From Paracidovorax citrulli (GTDB lineage Bacteria; Pseudomonadota; Gammaproteobacteria; Burkholderiales; Burkholderiaceae_C): a stretch of 64,000 nucleotides of DNA. Within the stretch, counting starts at the first letter, position 1. Each line of letters starts with the position of its first letter. A model generated the notes under the pieces. The model made no database searches. It was given only the letters and a program-made list of their open reading frames with translations, and was not told the origin of the DNA. This document shows positions 60,085 through 64,000 of this stretch, piece by piece. A program made the translations under genes and the position numbers. Location: assembly GCF_900100305.1 (NCBI RefSeq), contig NZ_FNEY01000006.1, positions 62,001-126,000 on the forward strand, read 5' to 3'.

Positions 60085-61498
60085 TCATGCCTTCTTCCGT
60101 CGAAATCCTCTACGCGCTTGGGCTTGCGCTCTTGCTTTGGGTGTCGTTCCGCTGACCTGCGGTGCGATCAACAAGGCCGGCATGTCCGGCTTCCGCTACT
60201 CGGTGAGCGAGTCCGGCAAGGTGGCCTCCATCCGTCCGAATCAGGCCGGTTCCTCTGGTTCTGTCGGCAGCGTGGGCTCGATCCCCACCGGCCACGTCGG
60301 AAGCCAGATCGGCAATTCGGGCTGGTACATCGGCGCTTCCGGTTCTGGCAACCCTTCCGGTCCCGGCATGATGACCATGGGCCACGCTGGCGATGTGTTT
60401 TTCGCCGGAAGTAAGTACCCTTTCCAAGCCTCCTACAAAGTGCCCAAATCCGCTGTCGTGGACGCGCTCGGCATGCTGTGCAAGAACCCTTTGATTTGCC
60501 TCGGTATCGCTGCCGCCTCCCCTGCCATCAAGGGCTGGCTGGATGAGGGCAACGTGGGGATCAACCAGGACGCCGCCGACTATCCCGACAAGCCCTTCTT
60601 GCTGCAGAAAGAGGGCTCCTGTTCCGCTGACTGCCGGGAGTACCTACTGCCCGACGGCAAGACCTGGGTGCGTAGCTTGTCGCAGGCCTGCAATGCCCAT
60701 TTGCAGGCCTCACGTGACGGTGGTGGAGCCTACTACCAGAACATCTCCGTCATCAGCCAGACACAGTGCTCCTATGAGTACGCATGGAGCCCGTCGCCCA
60801 CCTCGTGGACCAAGGCGAAATTCGAGCCGCAGAACCGCAGCACCACTGCCACTTGGACCGACTGGATGCCTGCCTCGATGGACGACATCGCCCCGTACAT
60901 GGACGCGCCCGAAGTGCCTGCACAGGTTGTCTCCGACATCCTCGACAAGGGCGGCGATATCACCCTGCCCAGCGCACCCACCGTCACCGGTCCGTCGCAG
61001 GTCCAGGGGCCGAAGGAGGAGACTGCCAATGCCGATGGCAGCAAGACGGTGAAGCAGACTACCAATAACTACCAGACCGACGGGAACAGGATCACGAACA
61101 CGTCCACCACCACGGTGACTCAGCGATGCGTGGGCGATGGAACCTGCTCGCCGGTCACGACGACTACCACCACCAACCCCGACGAGACGCCCGACGACAA
61201 GGATGATGGCGACGGCTGCAAGAAGAACCCGGACAGCTTGGCGTGCGCCGACCTTGACACGCCCTCCGGAGAGATTCCGAAGGCCACGCGGAACGTCAGC
61301 TACAGCGACGAGAACCTGTTCGGCGGCGGGGCGTGCCCGGCCGATATCTATGCCAACGTGGCGCACCAGAACATGAAGATTTGGGACTGGCAGCAAAGCT
61401 GCGGCTACATCACCTCGTACGTGCGGCCGGTGCTCATCATCATCTGCACATACATAGCCTTCATGGTCGTGAGCGGCGCAGCGAGGGATGGCGCATGA
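60071..61498 (+). CDS. Phage adsorption protein (pIII-like, TspB type)
   Basis: The 475-residue protein from ATG 60071 has a signal peptide (cleavage at about residue 32) and a Gly/Ser-rich N-terminal domain. Cys-containing modules and a Thr-rich linker (TNTSTTTVTQ, TTTTTTNPDETPDD) follow, and then a C-terminal membrane helix (VLIIICTYIAFMVV). The layout fits the adhesin that binds the host and anchors the virion end. It resembles Neisseria TspB-type proteins in arrangement. Confidence 0.75.
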   Translation: MTGTSHAFFRRNPLRAWACALALGVVPLTCGAINKAGMSGFRYSVSESGKVASIRPNQAGSSGSVGSVGSIPTGHVGSQIGNSGWYIGASGSGNPSGPGMMTMGHAGDVFFAGSKYPFQASYKVPKSAVVDALGMLCKNPLICLGIAAASPAIKGWLDEGNVGINQDAADYPDKPFLLQKEGSCSADCREYLLPDGKTWVRSLSQACNAHLQASRDGGGAYYQNISVISQTQCSYEYAWSPSPTSWTKAKFEPQNRSTTATWTDWMPASMDDIAPYMDAPEVPAQVVSDILDKGGDITLPSAPTVTGPSQVQGPKEETANADGSKTVKQTTNNYQTDGNRITNTSTTTVTQRCVGDGTCSPVTTTTTTNPDETPDDKDDGDGCKKNPDSLACADLDTPSGEIPKATRNVSYSDENLFGGGACPADIYANVAHQNMKIWDWQQSCGYITSYVRPVLIIICTYIAFMVVSGAARDGA

Positions 61499-61782
61499 AG
61501 CTCGGTACTTGGCTACTGTCGATGATGCAGCCGCTGTTGGCCCGCATCCTCACGTCGTTGGGCTTCAGCGTCGTCACCATCGTGGGCCTCGACGTTGCCG
61601 TCGATGCCCTCAAGGCCCGTCTGGTGGCGTCCGTCAACAGCCTGCCCGTGGACGTGCTCAACGTCTTCCTGCTGGCTGGCGGCGGCGTTGGCCTGAGCAT
61701 GATCGTTGGCGCCGTGGCGCTGCGAGTGCTGCTCTGGCACATCCAGAACGCTACGAAGATCCTCGGAGTGAACCCGCAATGA
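61495..61782 (+). CDS. Minor coat protein, pVI-like (DUF2523)
   Basis: The 95-residue protein has three hydrophobic segments and overlaps both neighbours by four bases. DUF2523 proteins sit between pIII and Zot in many filamentous prophages and are regarded as pVI-like. Confidence 0.8.
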   Translation: MKLGTWLLSMMQPLLARILTSLGFSVVTIVGLDVAVDALKARLVASVNSLPVDVLNVFLLAGGGVGLSMIVGAVALRVLLWHIQNATKILGVNPQ

Positions 61783-62894
61783 TCACCATCATCACCGGCA
61801 CGCCCGGTGCCGGCAAGACGCTCCTCGCGATTGAGAAACTGCTGCTGCCGTTGGTCGGCGCCACCATCAAGGTTCCGGACGGCGACGGCGGCGAACGTGA
61901 GGTGCCGCGCACCATCTACACCAACATCACCAGTCTGCTGATCGAGCATGAGCTGGTGGAGACTGGCGGCGAGTGGATCGCTACCGGCAACGAATGGCAG
62001 TTCAAGGGCAATGAGGCCAGCGCCCGCAACTGGCACCAGTGGGCCAAGCCTGGATCGGTGATCGTCATCGATGAGTTCCAGAAGATGTGGCCACCGCGCG
62101 CCAACGGCTCGAAGGTGCCGCCCGACGTGCAGGCCCTTGACACGCACCGCCACATGGGCGTGGACTTCGTGCTCATCACCCAGTCCGTTATGAACACGGA
62201 CCGCCACACGCACGCCTTGGGCGGCCGGCACCTGCACGTTCGCCGCGTCGCCAACATGAAAATGGCCGTCGTGTACGAGTGGGACCACGTGTCGCGCTCG
62301 CTGCAGTACAGCAAGGCCATTACTAAGTCTCCGTGGCGCTATAGCGGCAAGGTGATGAAGCTGTACCGGTCTGCGGAGGTTCACACGAAGCAGCCGCGCA
62401 AGCTCCCCGGGTTGGTGTGGTTCGTCCTGATCGGCCTCGCGGCCGTGGCCTACTTCGCGCCCACCACGATTCAGCGGATCAACGACCGCGTGAGCGGCAA
62501 GTCCTCGACCGCCGAAGTCTCCGGCAAGGCGCCTGCCTCGTCACCGCTTGCCGCTGCTTCCGCGCCCGCTGCCGCCTCGTCGTCCTCTGTCGTCGCCCAG
62601 GCCGGCGCCGCGGCGGTTCCTGCTGCTCCTGCATCTGCCCCGGTGTTCGCTGGCTGCGTTGCCAGCAAGACGCGTTGCGCGTGCTACGACACCGCCGGCC
62701 ACCTGGTGGAGCGTGAGCCTTTCGAGTGCCGCGCGCACACCGCGCCGCCTGTCGTGGTCCTCGCCGGCGGCACGTTCGCCGAACGTCCGGAGTACAGCCC
62801 GCCCGAGCCGCCGGAGCTGGTCTTGGCCGCCCGCGACCAAAGCCCTACCATCGGCGACCTGCGGGCCGCCATCCGCGCCGAATACGGCTACTGA
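61779..62894 (+). CDS. Zot family phage assembly ATPase (pI-like)
   Basis: This inner-membrane ATPase drives filamentous phage assembly and export. The 371-residue protein has Walker A GTPGAGKT (7-14), Walker B VIVIDEF (94-100), the DTHRHMGVDFVLITQ box and a membrane helix at about 209-228. The periplasmic tail is Ala/Ser/Pro-rich and then Cys-rich (CVASKTRCACYDTAG, EPFECRAH), which would contact the outer-membrane exit. It overlaps DUF2523 by four bases. Confidence 0.9.
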   Translation: MITIITGTPGAGKTLLAIEKLLLPLVGATIKVPDGDGGEREVPRTIYTNITSLLIEHELVETGGEWIATGNEWQFKGNEASARNWHQWAKPGSVIVIDEFQKMWPPRANGSKVPPDVQALDTHRHMGVDFVLITQSVMNTDRHTHALGGRHLHVRRVANMKMAVVYEWDHVSRSLQYSKAITKSPWRYSGKVMKLYRSAEVHTKQPRKLPGLVWFVLIGLAAVAYFAPTTIQRINDRVSGKSSTAEVSGKAPASSPLAAASAPAAASSSSVVAQAGAAAVPAAPASAPVFAGCVASKTRCACYDTAGHLVEREPFECRAHTAPPVVVLAGGTFAERPEYSPPEPPELVLAARDQSPTIGDLRAAIRAEYGY

Positions 62895-62905
62895 AAAGCC
62901 ATGCA

Positions 62906-63073
62906 ATGCTGTCTCTTGTGATGTCGATCCTCGGCTCCGTGCTGCTCCTCATGGCCGCGGCGAGGGCCTTCGATGAGCGCCTGGAGCGTGTTCGCTCCAG
63001 CCTCACGGACACGCTCTTTGGCATCGGCCTGGCCTGCTTCATCCTGGGCATGCTGCTCGCCATCGTTCCCTGA
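62906..63073 (+). CDS. Small phage membrane protein (55 residues)
   Basis: The 55-residue protein has two membrane segments (LSLVMSILGSVLLLMAAA and LFGIGLACFILGMLLAIV) around a charged loop. Unknown function. It follows Zot after 11 bases. Confidence 0.65.
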   Translation: MLSLVMSILGSVLLLMAAARAFDERLERVRSSLTDTLFGIGLACFILGMLLAIVP

Positions 63074-63081
63074 CTTGGGGT

Positions 63082-63098
63082 ATGGGGCATCGCCCCAT
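63082..63098 (+). repeat. Hairpin ATGGGGC/GCCCCAT after the phage operon
   Basis: A perfect 7-bp stem with a 3-base loop lies in the 268-base gap between the small membrane protein and the recombinase. It could be a packaging signal, an origin element or a weak terminator. No gene was seen in this gap. Confidence 0.45.
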
Positions 63099-63307
63099 GT
63101 TGGGGGCATGCCGCGCGACGTACCCGCCGCAATGCGCAGAGCAGCCCTAGCGCGCCCTTGTGACCATGACCGCTACCGTGGTATCCCCGCCGGCCTTTCC
63201 GGGCCTTCGTGCCCCGTCCTGGCCCCTCCGCGGCCCATTGCCCTTGCGGTACTGCGGCGCCTGACTCGCGCTTGAGAAACCTGTCTTTTTCAGCCTTCGT
63301 ACGTGAT

Positions 63308-63336
63308 TCCTGGCGGCAAAACTACATGCCAGGAGG
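63308..63336 (+). promoter_or_regulatory. Hairpin masking the recombinase ribosome site
   Basis: TCCTGGC (63308-63314) pairs with GCCAGGA (63328-63334). The right arm covers the first four bases of the strong ribosome site AGGAGG (63331-63336) of the recombinase, so folded RNA would limit its translation. Confidence 0.5.
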
Positions 63337-63341
63337 ATGAA

Positions 63342-63959
63342 ATGCACATTGGATATGCCCGGGTTTCTACCCGCGAACAAGAAAACCGCATGCAACTCGA
63401 CGCACTGAAGGCCGTTGGCGTGCAGAAGGTGTACCAGGAGAAGGCGAGCAGCATCGGCCAACGTCCCGAGCTCCAGCGCTGCTTGAAGTCGTTGCGCGCT
63501 GGTGACGTGCTCGTGGTCTACAAGCTGGATCGCGTTGCGCGCTCCCTCGTAGATCTGTTGGCGATCCTCGACCGCATCAAGGCTGCTGGCGCACAGGTCC
63601 GCAGCTTGAATGAGCCTCTCGACACGACGACGCCCATGGGGATGTTCATGATCCAGGTCCTCGGTGCTGTGGCCCAGCTCGAACGCGGCATCATCAGGGA
63701 GCGCGTCATCGCTGGCCAGGTGGCCGCGATATCCAGGGGTAAGCGCCATGGCCGTCCGCCGACGTTGGCCGAGGATCAGGAAGCCGCTGTGTGGCAGGCG
63801 TGGCAGGCCGGTGAAAATAACAAAGCCCGCTTGGCGCGGGCTTTTGGGGTGGAGAGGCACGTTGTTGACAGGGTGATTCGGCTTCGTCTGAATCCGCAGG
63901 ATTCGCGGTATGGCCCCCGCCGCCCCGTCCTTGGCCCGCTTCTGCAGGCGGTGCGGTAA
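63342..63959 (+). CDS. Small serine recombinase (resolvase/invertase type)
   Basis: The 205-residue protein is a resolvase/invertase-family recombinase with Ser9 in IGYARVSTREQ, LDRVARSL and ERGIIRERV in the catalytic domain, and a C-terminal helix-turn-helix (ARLARAFGVERHVVDRVIR). ATG 63342 lies 5 bases after AGGAGG. It is the last phage gene in the window and may integrate or excise the prophage. A terminator-like hairpin falls within its helix-turn-helix codons. Confidence 0.9.
   Translation: MHIGYARVSTREQENRMQLDALKAVGVQKVYQEKASSIGQRPELQRCLKSLRAGDVLVVYKLDRVARSLVDLLAILDRIKAAGAQVRSLNEPLDTTTPMGMFMIQVLGAVAQLERGIIRERVIAGQVAAISRGKRHGRPPTLAEDQEAAVWQAWQAGENNKARLARAFGVERHVVDRVIRLRLNPQDSRYGPRRPVLGPLLQAVR
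63825..63845 (+). terminator. Terminator-like hairpin inside the recombinase gene
   Basis: GCCCGC (63825-63830) and GCGGGC (63836-63841) form a stem with loop TTGGC. Three A's precede it and TTTT follows. It lies within the coding sequence, so it could cause some early stops of the recombinase message or reduce transcription leaving the phage. Confidence 0.4.
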
Positions 63960-64000
63960 AGTAATAGGTTTCGCCAGAGGCTGCGCCGCCTGGCGGGGTA

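Larger units (their letters stand above)
56795..64000 (+). mobile_element. Filamentous phage (inovirus) prophage, right end outside window
   Basis: The order repressor, early small genes, Rep, ssDNA-binding protein, coat, pIII-like adhesin, DUF2523, Zot and recombinase is that of an inovirus. The visible part is 7.2 kb, close to a full genome. No secretin (pIV) gene is present, so export would use a host secretin. The left edge is somewhere between 56708 and 56795; no target duplication could be identified. The right end is cut by the window. Confidence 0.9.

Overview
This is about 64 kb of GC-rich (clearly above 60% by eye) betaproteobacterial chromosome. Gene order and protein character point to the Comamonadaceae, most probably the Acidovorax/Paracidovorax group. 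The genus is an inference; nothing in the window names it. The typical orders seen are fabH-fabD-fabG-acpP-fabF-rpoE-rseA-rseB-mucD-lepA-lepB-DUF4845-rnc-era-recO-pdxJ-acpS-nagZ, then fimV-truA-trpF-trpB-trpA-accD, leuC-entericidin-leuD-leuB, grpE-dnaK-dnaJ and rpsF-priB-rpsR-rplI-dnaB. No rRNA, tRNA or CRISPR array was recognised.

Layout. Positions 1-4.1 kb hold fatty-acid synthesis genes. Positions 4.1-8.7 kb hold the sigma-E envelope-stress module (rpoE, anti-sigma rseA, rseB, protease mucD). The 8.7-9.2 kb gap is unusual: two adjacent DnaA boxes and a promoter/two-hairpin/terminator unit that looks like a small RNA gene. Positions 9.2-17.6 kb are a tightly overlapping operon (lepA to nagZ) in which acpS and nagZ share one open frame with no stop between them. 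Positions 17.8-21.8 kb hold a DUF3300 lipoprotein, an MscS channel and a REC-GGDEF protein. Then come lysS (21.8-23.4 kb), a small exopolysaccharide/O-antigen cluster (23.4-29.8 kb), a LON-domain protein, yggT, accD, trpA/B/F, truA and fimV (to 38.9 kb).

Positions 39.1-44.9 kb carry amino-acid genes: asd, leuB, leuD and leuC, with an SDR oxidoreductase and an entericidin-like lipoprotein. Upstream of asd is a 34-codon reading frame ending in a Thr/Lys/Ile-rich stretch, followed by two hairpins and a T-run. I read this as a transcription attenuator answering to aspartate-family amino acids. Positions 44.9-56.7 kb hold a LysR regulator, the DnaK chaperone set, ribosomal proteins, dnaB, a PhoH/PIN protein, a peroxiredoxin and a DUF498 protein.

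From about 56.8 kb to the end of the window is a filamentous phage (inovirus) prophage. A repressor gene faces an early operon across a 121-bp gap with three spaced TTAC-N5-GTAA operators. The operon then encodes two Cys-rich small proteins, a rolling-circle Rep with a perfect hairpin inside its gene (candidate origin), an ssDNA-binding protein, the major coat protein, small membrane proteins, a pIII-like adhesin, a DUF2523 protein and the Zot/pI assembly ATPase. A small serine recombinase follows, with terminator-like and ribosome-site-masking hairpins. The right end of the prophage is not visible.
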